In this document: positions 45,838-56,206 of the stretch, piece by piece
How positions within the stretch are numbered: position 1 is the stretch's first letter
Layout: every line of letters starts with the position of its first letter
Origin: Symsagittifera roscoffensis
Taxonomy: Eukaryota > Xenacoelomorpha > Acoela > Convolutidae
Assembly (NCBI RefSeq): GCF_963678635.1
Contig: NC_087064.1
Coordinates: forward strand, 31,968,369-32,032,368
Length of the DNA: 64,000 bases
Direction of reading: 5' to 3'
Made by a program: the position numbers and the translations under genes
The notes under the pieces: model-generated
Seen by the model: the letters and a program-made list of their open reading frames with translations, nothing else
Database searches by the model: none
Told to the model about the DNA's origin: nothing

Positions 45838-48800
45838 AGATAGTCCAGATGATGACGATATCTACCCCTTCCCCGTAGATGCACCCAATGATAGAGGGCA
45901 GCATATATTTTGCAAGAATTTACTCCTAAATTTATTTGAACCCGGAATCAGCCCATGTAAAGCAGAGTTCCCAGATGTAAAGATCAAAAGACAAATTATT
46001 GATCACTATCTGAAAGATATATGTAATTTGACACAACAATACGAAATCTACACCATAGAATTCAGCTCACCAAACCCGAATCACCGCAAATATGTAATTC
46101 AAACAGACGACCTTGATTTAGAATTTTCAAAAGTATTCTCAGAATATATAAAAAGCATACAATATCATAACTCACAAAGAGCAAACTCCATATTTACTAA
46201 TGAAGTTTTTGCCATAATATATAGTTATATCTCAATATTAGAAAACGAAATCCCAATCCCAAGTGTCTCACCGACAGAGACATCTAAACATATAAGGGTA
46301 CGACATGAAATCACACTATTTTCAACTTTCCTACATATAATTAAAGAAAATTTCATTAAAGATGAAGTTTCACAACATACAAAACATGACTTACAAAAAA
46401 TTTTGGCATGGTTTATAATAGATTATTTCACACATAATATAGATTTAATTTCACAAGCAAGAAAAAACTTCAGACCTCAAAATTCAAACGATGATACCGC
46501 CATCACAGAACAGTCAGACTACGTTTGGGACCCCGAATGGTCTCATTATGCATTTATAAATATCCCACAATCAATTGCAAGTCAAGCAATAAGTACAATA
46601 TCTTATACAAGAGATTATGTAAGAGTAGTACCATTAACCATTGATGCAACACCATTAAACTACAATACATTTCTACCGGATACGCGAAATAACAGCTTAA
46701 ACTTGATCGTCATACACAATGAAAACCTTAATGGAACTAGGAATCTCACTCAACAAGATATTCAGACACCATCACACTTCATAAATGAAGAAATTGTCCA
46801 AACAACAACAACTACACAACAAAGTATTTCACCAATACGTCCAAATTTAACAACACCAAGAAATACAAACACTTCACTAGCACAGGTAACCTTACAATCA
46901 ACCGTTAAACCTTCGGTTGTTCCAAAATATTCACAAATGGATTATCAAACATATAGACCCATGACAATACCGTCAAAAACACGCAGAACGTTCACAAGAA
47001 ACAATTTTGCGGAACAAAATTATAATTACACACATTCATCAAAAACAAACTATCCCCCCCGAAAAAATAATAATAATCAGATAAGATCTCGATATTGGGA
47101 TAGTCCAATGGCAACAACCAACTCAGTAAACTTTCAAACTAATTCACATCCTCCACAGGATCGTAGTGAAAACTACCCATTCTTTCAACAGAATAAAAAT
47201 AAAAAACAAGCACCTCATCAAACGGATTACCTATCCTCTGATGATGATTATTTACAACCAGATATATTTGCACCATATACTCAAGAATATCGTGGACAAG
47301 GAGTGCAGAAACCATATACATATCATAGAATTTTTTCTCCACATCAAATAGATACACAAAATCAACAAATGCAAAACCCAAATAATACACAATCTTTTCA
47401 ACCAATTCAGCCACAAAACCCAATAATTACACACTCGTATCAACCAACACAAATGCAAAATGAAATACCACTTCCATATTACCTTCAACAACACGAAATA
47501 ACAAAAAATCAACTTTCGAATTTTTCACAAATGCCAAATGCAGCAGAATCATTACAAATGACAATGAATCCATACCTGATGGGTGGATCGTCAATAACAT
47601 CAAATAAACCATTGATGGTATTTACAGGTACAGACCCTGAATATTCTGTAGAAGATTATTTAAATGCAGTCACAGCAAATTTAACTTTAAATATAGGACC
47701 TGAACCAATTAATACCCCACTTCACCAAAATTGGATACATAGACGCACAGCGTTAATACAAACAACACTTGATGGCGCAGCCCAAAAATGGTTTTCAGTA
47801 TTGCCTATAGAAATAAAATCAAATTGGAAAAGATTTACACAAGAATTTTCAAAAATGTTTGACTCCGAGAGAAACAAACAACAACAAAGAGTTTTATGTA
47901 ATGAAATTCGCAGATTACCAAATGAAACCATCAAACAATTAGCAGTACGTATCGAAACACTAGTTCGAAAAGCATATTCATTAAATACACACGACTATAA
48001 AAACACAAAAATGACAGAAATCTTAATGATGACCTTAACACCTCAATTAAGGAAAATAGCAATAAAAAAGAGAGCATCCCATCCCTCCTCAATTCGAGAG
48101 CCCGATTTAGATTTTCGAAAACTAGTAGACAAACTAGAGCAAGCGGAAATCACAATGAAACTTGAAGAAACAGAAAATCTGAAATTACAATATGTTAACC
48201 GAATTGAAACAAATTTCACAAATATCAATAATATACAGGAATCAGATACAGACCTCGTTGAAAAAATCACTGAAATACTCAATATTTATGAAAAACACCC
48301 AAACTTTAAAGGCCAACCATCTTTCAAAAAATGGTGTAATTATTGCCGACGATACGGACATAGTATTTCTGAATGTAGACAAAAACAACAGGACAATCAA
48401 AACAAACCTCAAAAATATAAAGAACCAAATAAATCATTCTATCAGTACATGAAAAAAGATCAAAATCTACCGAACAAAAATGTATACAGCAACAACAGTT
48501 CAGGAAAACCACTTCCGAACAATACCAATTACACGAGAACTCAATCACCATATAACTCAAGTTATAGAGGAAGATCACCAGAACGAAGAAATACACAAAA
48601 TTCGTCACAAAATCATTATAATAGACCAAATAGTCGAAATAACTACTCCAGATCAAATTCGAATACAACTCAATTTGTTTCTAGATCTAATTCCCAATCA
48701 AGGAATAATTACTATCCAAACAATCAATCACGAAACTCATCATACAATAGAAATAGAAACTACTCCAATAATCGAAATAGAAGTTATTCAAACAACCGAA

Positions 48801-50635
48801 ACCAGAATTACCCGAACAATCGATCAAGGAATAACTCATATAATAGATCAAACTATAACAGACCAAACAATAATTATCAAAACAGATCACGAAATAATTC
48901 ACAAAATCGACATTCAAGTTATAATAACCTTTATAGAAATTATTCCCAATCACCACACAGGAATAATAACCATTATAATAATTCTAACAATCGCCACAGA
49001 AGTAGTACACCTAAACATCAAAGACATATTAATCAAGTACAATCAAATCCAGAAACAACATCAGACCCCCCAGGTATTGATGACACAGGAAATAACGAAC
49101 TACAACTAAATCAAATAAACTGTGAATCATCAGATTCAGAAAGTGATACAGAAAACACTATCTCCATAAATATGATAGCAGTCGAAAATGACTACGAACC
49201 TATTATATATGAACAACCTTTTTCATCACATATATATGAAAATCAATTAGAACTCCTTCACAATTATTATATTGAACCCATCCATTCTACACAAACGGCA
49301 CAAGAAACTAACGAAATCAACACTACAAATCAATCCAATGAAAATAATAAAACAAAATGCTTGAATACAAATCACATCTATCAAAATATACAAAAAGAAC
49401 AACCCAAAGAAAAAATTTGGACAATACCATTTCTTTTAGAAAGTCCAAGAAACAAAGAATTTCAACCACCAGATCTTGAAATTGATTTTTTAATTGATTC
49501 AGGAGCAGAATCAAACATAATAAACATTCCCACATGGAATGAGATAAAAACATTACACCCAAAACTAACGCCTCTTGAAACCTCCAGTAAACTAGCAACA
49601 GCACAAGGATCAACATTGGTAAACTATGGAAAAATTCAATTATTTCTTCTCCCCACAAGAACAATAGAGCAAAATAAGATTTTAAATAAACCATTTAAAC
49701 AAATATTTCCTATCACTGATATTAAACACAATATTGGAATACCATTTATCTCTAAATATATACCAACAATCAACATTTTGAATAGTAAAATACTAATCAA
49801 AGATAAATACACAAAAACAAAAGACACATCCCTAACATTTTTTCAAAGATTAAATAAACAACCACCATTCTTTTGGAAATTTTATCCAATATATAATCAA
49901 CAAAGAAAACACCTGAAACCACTATCAGGAAACATATATAATTTTTTAATAAAACAAGTTCACCAATATGATAAAAAACAAAATAAACAACAACTCTATA
50001 TGTCAGATTTTGAATTCAAACCTATCCATAAGTTTTTCAAAATCACAATCTCATCCATAAAATATTTGAAAAACTCGAATTCAGATATTATTTCTCTACA
50101 TGTATACAACAATACACCCTATCAAGTAACATTACCTTTAGGACTTTTAGGCTATTGCGAAACCAACGCTACGATATCACCAATACACGAAAAAGCATAC
50201 CGCGTAAATAATATACTCCAATTATTAGATATTTGTCAATCCACAATTCTTAATGAAGAATTATCCATAAATAATATAATAAGTAATGAAAAAAGAAATA
50301 CAGATTATTTCACAAAAACCCCATATTTCAAACCTACATTCAACATAAATAACTATACAGAGAATCAACAGAAATTTTTAACAATGTTTAACTTCCAACA
50401 TTCACAAATAACACAAGACGAATTTGATAAATTAGCCAAACAGCTAATAAAATATTCATCAGTCTATGCAACATCCAAATTTGATGTTGGCAAAATCAGC
50501 TCATCACTACATCTCCCATTAAAACCTGACGCAGTTTTCAAAAAACAAAGAGCAAGTAAAGTACCAATTCACTTACACGATAAAGTAAACAGATTACTCG
50601 ATATTTTAGAACAATACAAAATATTACACCGGTAA
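45812..50635 (+). CDS. gag-pro: Gag-protease polyprotein with start of RT (1607 aa)
   Basis: Role: capsid assembly, RNA binding and polyprotein cleavage. Residues 1-600 are Gln/Asn/Thr-rich. About 600-800 resemble a retrotransposon gag (capsid) domain. A CCHC zinc knuckle lies at C842, C845, H850, C855. Residues ~870-1090 are an Asn/Arg/Ser/Tyr-rich disordered tract. The aspartic protease motif is DSGAES at D1229. The last ~45 residues are already RT fingers. The frame ends at a TAA at 50633 inside the RT domain while coding continues in the -1 frame, so I read a one-base loss rather than programmed shifting. The ATG was chosen because it starts the unbroken frame and overlaps the upstream ORF. 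The length before protease is unusually large. Confidence 0.9.
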   Translation: MSQTHTPSEDSPDDDDIYPFPVDAPNDRGQHIFCKNLLLNLFEPGISPCKAEFPDVKIKRQIIDHYLKDICNLTQQYEIYTIEFSSPNPNHRKYVIQTDDLDLEFSKVFSEYIKSIQYHNSQRANSIFTNEVFAIIYSYISILENEIPIPSVSPTETSKHIRVRHEITLFSTFLHIIKENFIKDEVSQHTKHDLQKILAWFIIDYFTHNIDLISQARKNFRPQNSNDDTAITEQSDYVWDPEWSHYAFINIPQSIASQAISTISYTRDYVRVVPLTIDATPLNYNTFLPDTRNNSLNLIVIHNENLNGTRNLTQQDIQTPSHFINEEIVQTTTTTQQSISPIRPNLTTPRNTNTSLAQVTLQSTVKPSVVPKYSQMDYQTYRPMTIPSKTRRTFTRNNFAEQNYNYTHSSKTNYPPRKNNNNQIRSRYWDSPMATTNSVNFQTNSHPPQDRSENYPFFQQNKNKKQAPHQTDYLSSDDDYLQPDIFAPYTQEYRGQGVQKPYTYHRIFSPHQIDTQNQQMQNPNNTQSFQPIQPQNPIITHSYQPTQMQNEIPLPYYLQQHEITKNQLSNFSQMPNAAESLQMTMNPYLMGGSSITSNKPLMVFTGTDPEYSVEDYLNAVTANLTLNIGPEPINTPLHQNWIHRRTALIQTTLDGAAQKWFSVLPIEIKSNWKRFTQEFSKMFDSERNKQQQRVLCNEIRRLPNETIKQLAVRIETLVRKAYSLNTHDYKNTKMTEILMMTLTPQLRKIAIKKRASHPSSIREPDLDFRKLVDKLEQAEITMKLEETENLKLQYVNRIETNFTNINNIQESDTDLVEKITEILNIYEKHPNFKGQPSFKKWCNYCRRYGHSISECRQKQQDNQNKPQKYKEPNKSFYQYMKKDQNLPNKNVYSNNSSGKPLPNNTNYTRTQSPYNSSYRGRSPERRNTQNSSQNHYNRPNSRNNYSRSNSNTTQFVSRSNSQSRNNYYPNNQSRNSSYNRNRNYSNNRNRSYSNNRNQNYPNNRSRNNSYNRSNYNRPNNNYQNRSRNNSQNRHSSYNNLYRNYSQSPHRNNNHYNNSNNRHRSSTPKHQRHINQVQSNPETTSDPPGIDDTGNNELQLNQINCESSDSESDTENTISINMIAVENDYEPIIYEQPFSSHIYENQLELLHNYYIEPIHSTQTAQETNEINTTNQSNENNKTKCLNTNHIYQNIQKEQPKEKIWTIPFLLESPRNKEFQPPDLEIDFLIDSGAESNIINIPTWNEIKTLHPKLTPLETSSKLATAQGSTLVNYGKIQLFLLPTRTIEQNKILNKPFKQIFPITDIKHNIGIPFISKYIPTINILNSKILIKDKYTKTKDTSLTFFQRLNKQPPFFWKFYPIYNQQRKHLKPLSGNIYNFLIKQVHQYDKKQNKQQLYMSDFEFKPIHKFFKITISSIKYLKNSNSDIISLHVYNNTPYQVTLPLGLLGYCETNATISPIHEKAYRVNNILQLLDICQSTILNEELSINNIISNEKRNTDYFTKTPYFKPTFNINNYTENQQKFLTMFNFQHSQITQDEFDKLAKQLIKYSSVYATSKFDVGKISSSLHLPLKPDAVFKKQRASKVPIHLHDKVNRLLDILEQYKILHR

Positions 50636-51273
50636 ACAAAGAAGAACAACCCAAAGGTAACACATTTATCAACCCTGTTATCATCCTAGCAAAAGGAGAA
50701 TCATTAAAAATAGTTCTAGACGCTAGATACCTTAATTCACTAATAGACGAATCAAAATGCAATTGGCCTATTGAACCAATACAAATTATTTTAACAAAAA
50801 TAAACGGAAAATACTTTACAACCGCAGATATGAATAGTGCATATAATCAAATGCCACTAGATGAACAATCGCGACGCTTAACACAATTTGTTATTGGAAA
50901 TCAGCAATATGAATTCAACCGCCTATTCTATGGAATATCCATAGGACCAGCAGCATTTTCAGCTTTTATGAGCAAAATTTTTAGACCACTAATGCTCAAG
51001 AAAAACGCAATCACCTATTTAGACGATATTTTTATGCAATCACAGACAAAAGAAGAAATGTTCAATGTTTTAGAACACTATCACAAAATACTTCAGAACG
51101 AAAATCTGAAGGCCGCCCCCGATAAATCACACTTCTTTTTAACACGAGTTAAATTCTTAGGACACAATATAGAAAGAAAAACAATCACTCCATTAAAATC
51201 ACGCATTGATGCTATTCAAAAGCTCCAACCACCAACAAACAAAAAAAAATCCAAGAATTCCTTGGAATGTTAA
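50636..51273 (+). pseudogene. pol: Reverse transcriptase core (pol fragment)
   Basis: Role: copying element RNA to DNA. The frame is open from before 50636 (no ATG needed) to 51273, with an ATG at 50830. It contains the LDARYLN region, the catalytic-type Asp in FTTADMNSAY, GPAAFSAFM, and YLDD at 51016-51027, followed by KFLGHNI. Both polymerase Asp regions are intact. It is joined upstream to the gag-pro frame by a frame change near 50,620 and downstream by another in the run of A near 51,242-51,250. The motifs are Ty3/Gypsy-like. Confidence 0.9.
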
Positions 51274-52322
51274 ATTTTTTAAGCAAATATGTCTATAAAA
51301 TGCAATTATACCTAAGACCATTCTATAATATACTTAGACAACAAAAACAACAAAATAATTTTGAATGGAACACAGAACATCAAGCACGATTTGAAGAAAT
51401 TAAAAAACTCCTAACTGAACAAATTTCGAATACAATTCCAGATCCAAATCAACCATTCTATGCAATGTGCGATGCTTCGAATTTTGGCATCGGCGCAGCA
51501 TTATTACAATCACACAATGGCACAAACAAAATGAATCTTATATCAGCAAATTCTCGATTATTCACTCAAGCAGAGCTACGACTCTCAACTCTAATGAGAG
51601 AATGTACAGCCATAATATATACACTAACAGAATATGAATTTCTGATACTTGGATCAAAACATCCAACAGTTCTATTCACAGATCACAAACCAATCATTTT
51701 TCTCTTCACACAAAAAACTAATCCAAATCACCGAGTTTATAGATTTCAATTAATTCTAATGAAATTCCCAAACTTACATATAGTTTGGACAGCAGGAAAG
51801 AATCTTGCATTACCAGACACTTTAAGTCGAAATACACCACCTGAATTACTTACACGTAAAACTACAGTTAAAATACCCAAAAATATAAAATTCTACCTTG
51901 CAGAAAACGAAACATCACGCCGACTAGAATGCAAATATGCAGTAAAAACTGACGTTGAACAATCACAGATAAACAATCTACAACACTTCCCACTTTATTT
52001 AGATTGCCAAAATAACCACTACGAAGTTGATCTACTTGGAACATCAACTTTCAAACCAATTCCATACTCACAATGGATAAAAAATAACACCCAACAAAAA
52101 AGAGTAAAACAACACCCGCATAAAAAAGACTTTTTTCCATTAATTGAAAAAGAAAATCTAACTGATAAAATAAGTTTATCAGGACCACAAACAAACGATT
52201 CAAAATACACAATAAATCAAGTTTTTGACCTCCATGACCCACTTGATACAATTCCTTTATCTAAATTAGAAATTGAAAACATTTTTCTCCCCCCAACAAA
52301 TAAATTACAATTAATACTTTGA
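51267..52322 (+). pseudogene. pol: RT connection and RNase H (pol fragment, 351 aa)
   Basis: Role: removal of RNA from the hybrid. It continues from the RT frame after the A-run shift. RT thumb-like residues come first, then RNase H with CDASNFGIGAALL (first catalytic Asp), MRECTAI (Glu), LFTDHKPI (Asp) and LPDTLSRN (Asp). The C-terminal ~150 residues form a tether typical between RNase H and integrase. The frame ends at 52322 and coding continues in the next frame from 52313 on, so a third break separates it from integrase. Confidence 0.9.
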
Positions 52323-53902
52323 AACAATATCAAAATCTTGACCCAGAAATTAGACAACTAAAATCATGGCACAAATATAAAACTAAACCCGTCAAGGCAG
52401 ATACAACTATTTTAGGAAATAAAACACTCCTCCGATATTTTCGAAAATTTAATAATACAACAATTAACGAAAACACAGACCTTCTAGAATACCAATTAAA
52501 TGAATCTACAGTTCCCTGTCTCCCTCTAAGTATGATTCTTATAGCTTTTAATATTTCACATACACAAAACATTAAAGGACACTCTGGATCAGAGAAAACA
52601 TATTCAAATTTCATACAAAACTTTTATTTTCCAAATGCACCAATTTGGATAAAAGTACTATGCAATGATTGTATAGTATGTCAGCTAAATAAACCTTATC
52701 CAAATCAAAAACAAATAGCACAAAAACAAGATTTTAAAGGACAAAGTTTGTACTTTAACCACCGTATTTCATTTGATACAAAAGGACCAATTTCACCCTC
52801 ATCCGAAGGAAACTCCTACATTATGATAATTGTTGACGCGTTTACACATTATGTAGCACTTAACCCAGTACCACATTGTAACGCTTATTACGCTTACACA
52901 ACACTCTATGAACACTGGATAGCCAAATTCGGACTACCAGAAATTTTAGTTACAGACAACGGTACAGAATTCATAAATAATGAAATCATCACACTATGTC
53001 ATTTATATAACATCAAACACAAACCACGTACATCTCACGCACCTTGGACAAACGGCTTAATCAAAGGTATGAACCGTTCACTACAAGAATATCTTATATG
53101 TATCATCAATGGAAATGATACAAGATACACCGAATGGTCAGCAGATGTAAAACTATTTCCCTTAGCATATAATTCACAAATCACGACAACTCTAGGAATG
53201 TCACCATATGAAATGGTTTTTAATCAAAAGCCACGCAAACCAATTATGTTTACAGCAAACTCTCATAAAAATGCACAAAGTTATTGTCAACCGAATAAAG
53301 ACTCAATTTGTTATAACTTACCTTTACATACACACGATGAAGATCATTTTCATCACCCACAAATTCTTAAATTAGCCTCCGGTACACACACCGAATGGAT
53401 TTTAAACAGAGATAAAAAACACAATGAAATTTACCAAAAAGTAACAAAAAAGTTGTTACAAAGGCAAAACATTAATGAACAAATAAATTCACGCTTTACA
53501 CCAGCCTCCGATTTAAAAATTGGAACATTTGTTTTCATACCCAATTTTAACACTCAAAAAGGAATCTCTAAAAAATTACAACACTTTCGTAAAGGACCAT
53601 ACCAAATAATTGCCAAACCCACTGATGTCACATATAAAATCACCGACTCAGACAAAAAAAGAAATTGTTCAACATCGAAACAACCTATTACCTTATTACC
53701 CAAAAGAATACGCACTACGCGAACTAACTCAATTATATTCGTTCACAGGTTAAAAGTTATTCAAAATAACCCACATACGGAGAATAAAACAAAGGAACAA
53801 CATGACATTCATCTCGAGAACCAAAATAAAAAATCAACTATAACGAAAAACAATACAAAAAAGCTAGATCAAAATATACCTCAAAAAAAAAACAAAAAAT
53901 AA
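52319..53902 (+). pseudogene. pol: Integrase (pol fragment, 527 aa) with altered active site
   Basis: Role: joining DNA ends to the host genome. It has no ATG at its start (TTG codon); it is the continuation of pol. The HHCC zinc region is ISHTQN, KGHSG and CNDCIVC (about residues 79-125). The core has D153 (SFDTKG) and D213 (VTDNGTEF). Position 249, exactly 35 residues beyond, should be the catalytic Glu but is Lys (AAA at 53063-53065). The integrase cannot be active as read. The C-terminal part has a basic, SH3-like region (KGPYQIIAKP) and a Lys-rich tail that ends in a run of A near 53,883. Confidence 0.9.
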
Positions 53903-54056
53903 AAAATTGACAGAAAAAATAATACCCCAAGAACAAATCGACAAATCAGAACATAGAGAGTCATCACGACTTAGAAATCAACCACGTAAAAACTATAAAA
54001 CATTCATTCCACAATCTAAAATATTAAAGAAAGTCGAATTTCAAAAAAAGCTTTAA
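53903..54056 (+). pseudogene. pol: Frameshifted pol C-terminal tail
   Basis: After the stop at 53902 another frame reads a basic tail with ESSRLRNQPRKNYKTFIP and ends at TAA 54054-54056. The (S)RLRxQPRKNY pattern is what Gypsy-type pol proteins often have at the end. It is out of frame because of the A-run at 53,883-53,901. Confidence 0.6.
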
Positions 54057-54649
54057 TTTTATATTTAATAATTTCTGCACCTCTGAAATATTTTGAACTT
54101 TCATTTTTCAAAATAACATGCTGACAAACAAGCAACGATTCTAGTTCAAAATTAGCCAATAGGATTCATCCAATCCGTCACCTTCTCTAACTCTAACACA
54201 AACCAACTAGACGAACGATATTAAACTCCAGGCATATCTATAACTATAACTTTGCGACCTCCAGGTCAAAAATAAGCAAAACACTCCAACTTGACAACTA
54301 AAATAAATACCACCATAATATCATAACCCTCCCTTATCTAATAACCCAAAGATCAACAATATTTCCCCAACTCCGATCTCAAATACCCCCCAAACAAATA
54401 TGTTAAATTAGCCTAAAGTAAAAGAACGACCATTTTAATTAGCCTAAAGTATAAAAATCTCAAAAATACCCCAGATCACTTGAAAAATAAAAATAAAGAC
54501 AAAGAAGACCTCCCGATCACCATAAAATTCGCCCCCAACAATTTTTCACAAAACTCAACCCATTTGTCAAAAAACCAATAAATAATTCGACCACACTTGA
54601 AAATTGCCTCAAACAACAAAAAATATTCGATCGAGAAGCCATTTCTTAA
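54057..54649 (+). other. Spacer between pol and the small membrane ORFs
   Basis: 593 bases without an ORF. It is A/C-rich like the rest of the element. GATTAGCCTAAAGTA-like phrases repeat near 54,410 and 54,440. It may hold a splice acceptor for downstream genes; none is certain. Confidence 0.4.
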
Positions 54650-54880
54650 ATGCTCTTCTCTCGACCAGTCAACATAATTCTTAACATTCTCATAAACTTT
54701 TTAACGATATTTAAACTTTTAATCATATTTCTTTTTGATACCTTTGAATCTTTTGTAATAATCTTAATCATTTTTTGCAATATTTTTTTAATTTTCTATT
54801 CCATATTTGAACTATACCTCCAGCTTTCGAAAGCTATTGACTATATCCACAGGTACGATTCACAAAACTTATCTAAATGA
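54650..54880 (+). CDS. 76-aa small membrane protein
   Basis: After MLFSRPVN the protein is almost wholly hydrophobic (Ile, Leu, Phe) for about 50 residues, enough for two membrane segments separated near FDTFESF, then a short polar tail. No family is recognised. Its stop codon overlaps the ATG of the next ORF as ATGA, so both are probably made from one transcript. In viruses such small hydrophobic ORFs are often viroporin-like or affect env; that is only a guess here. Low-complexity A/T-rich DNA can give Ile/Phe-rich frames by chance, which limits confidence. Confidence 0.5.
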   Translation: MLFSRPVNIILNILINFLTIFKLLIIFLFDTFESFVIILIIFCNIFLIFYSIFELYLQLSKAIDYIHRYDSQNLSK

Positions 54881-55065
54881 TACGAACAATTTTTAGTAGA
54901 ACAGATATTTTTTTACTATTTGTAATTTTTATAACATTTCTATCATCCCTCATCTTGACAATATGCAAATGTATGAAGAAAGCAATCATCACATTCGCCA
55001 TAGCAACAATCCTACTAATTCTTTTTCTAGAAGAATACTATAATAAACATAAATTTTTCCACTAA
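54877..55065 (+). CDS. 62-aa small membrane protein (possibly N-part of the next frame)
   Basis: Two hydrophobic segments (about residues 11-29 and 35-52) with CKCMKK between them. The start overlaps the preceding ORF by four bases (ATGA). Immediately before and after its stop (55063-55065) the +1 frame is open and stays open for ~390 codons without any ATG. The simplest reading is that this ORF was the membrane anchor of that longer protein and a small indel separated them, but a genuine small ORF is possible. Confidence 0.5.
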   Translation: MIRTIFSRTDIFLLFVIFITFLSSLILTICKCMKKAIITFAIATILLILFLEEYYNKHKFFH

Positions 55066-56206
55066 AAGAATAAATAAAAAACCATCAAAAATTGCTAACC
55101 AACAATCACTCAGTCAGTCTTCACCGACATCATCCCAAGATAACCCAACACCATCTTCAACTACCCAAAACCCCCAAACATCCACACGAATTTCCTTTCA
55201 AGATAACCCATATACCTTTGAAGAACGACACGCTCGCTTATCTGAACCACTAGAACCAGTTCAACGACAAGCACCTCTAAGCGAACCAACAAATAATTTA
55301 TACCCAACACTACCACAAGAATTAAGTAGAATACGAAATCCTATTCAAAACCAAAATACAGTCGAAATAAATAGACAAATTATACATCCTCGACGAAACA
55401 GAAATTTTCAAACTCCCCGAGTTCATTTTGATACACCTCAATCCCCACCACAAAGTACTCCAGAAAACCCCATTGGTATATTACCAGAAACCCCTACGCT
55501 TCTTTCACAACGTAGCACCTCAAGCCTACCCTCAGATTACTTAGGTTCAACACCAACATCTGAACAAATTCGTGAAAACCCCTTTAACCCCACAAACCAA
55601 ACATCACGACTACCATATTGGACAACACATTCATTCACACAAGGTGAACCAAATTTAATCAATGATCCAATAGATATTTCTACGGATACAACAACATCCT
55701 CATCACTACCAGAAACATTATCACTACCATCAACACCATCAATAAGCCAGATTTCACCACCGCCTTTTAACTTAAATTTCCCAAATAACCTCGACGCTAG
55801 ATATCGAGAACAATCATCAACAAATATTCCTTTAAGACTAGACTGGAATACATTCACAGCACCTCCACCATTATTTGGACAACACCCAGAAAGTAACCGA
55901 CTCCACAACTGGGCACTAAATAGACTACAATATAGACAAGACACCCACGAAGACATTCGTGATCATAACATCCAAATACTCCAACAAAATAGTCTACAAT
56001 TAAAATTTGAAATCACGGTTAAATTAAACAACATTATTCAACATCCCTATCCATTAAACCCACCAAATATAACAGCTCAATCCCTACCACCACCATTTAT
56101 AACAACTGAAGTGATATACAAATACGACAGATATACCAAAAAGACAATTGGTTACATCACATTTTATAACCCATACTCAGGATTGTCATACACATGTATA
56201 TTCTAA
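55031..56206 (+). pseudogene. Long Pro/Ser/Thr-rich frame without ATG (~391 codons)
   Basis: From 55031 to the TAA at 56204-56206 one frame has no stop and also no ATG. The first ~280 codons are Pro/Ser/Thr/Asn/Gln-rich and look disordered. The last ~100 (from about 55,850) look folded, with LFGQHPESNRLHNWALNRLQ and a Tyr/Thr-rich end. Codon use matches the neighbours. Its last 13 bases overlap the env start. I take it as an ORF-C-like protein whose start lies in the preceding membrane ORF or on a spliced transcript. No family recognised. Confidence 0.55.

Noticed and set aside
47139-49694. Minus-strand and alternate-frame ORFs inside gag, some rich in Ile/Thr/His or Phe/Leu/Tyr
   Set aside because: Shadows of the A-rich gag frame; no conserved features.
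50610-50640. Programmed -1 frameshift between gag-pro and RT
   Set aside because: The break lies inside the RT fingers domain, not between domains, and no convincing slippery heptamer with downstream structure is seen. A one-base loss is simpler.
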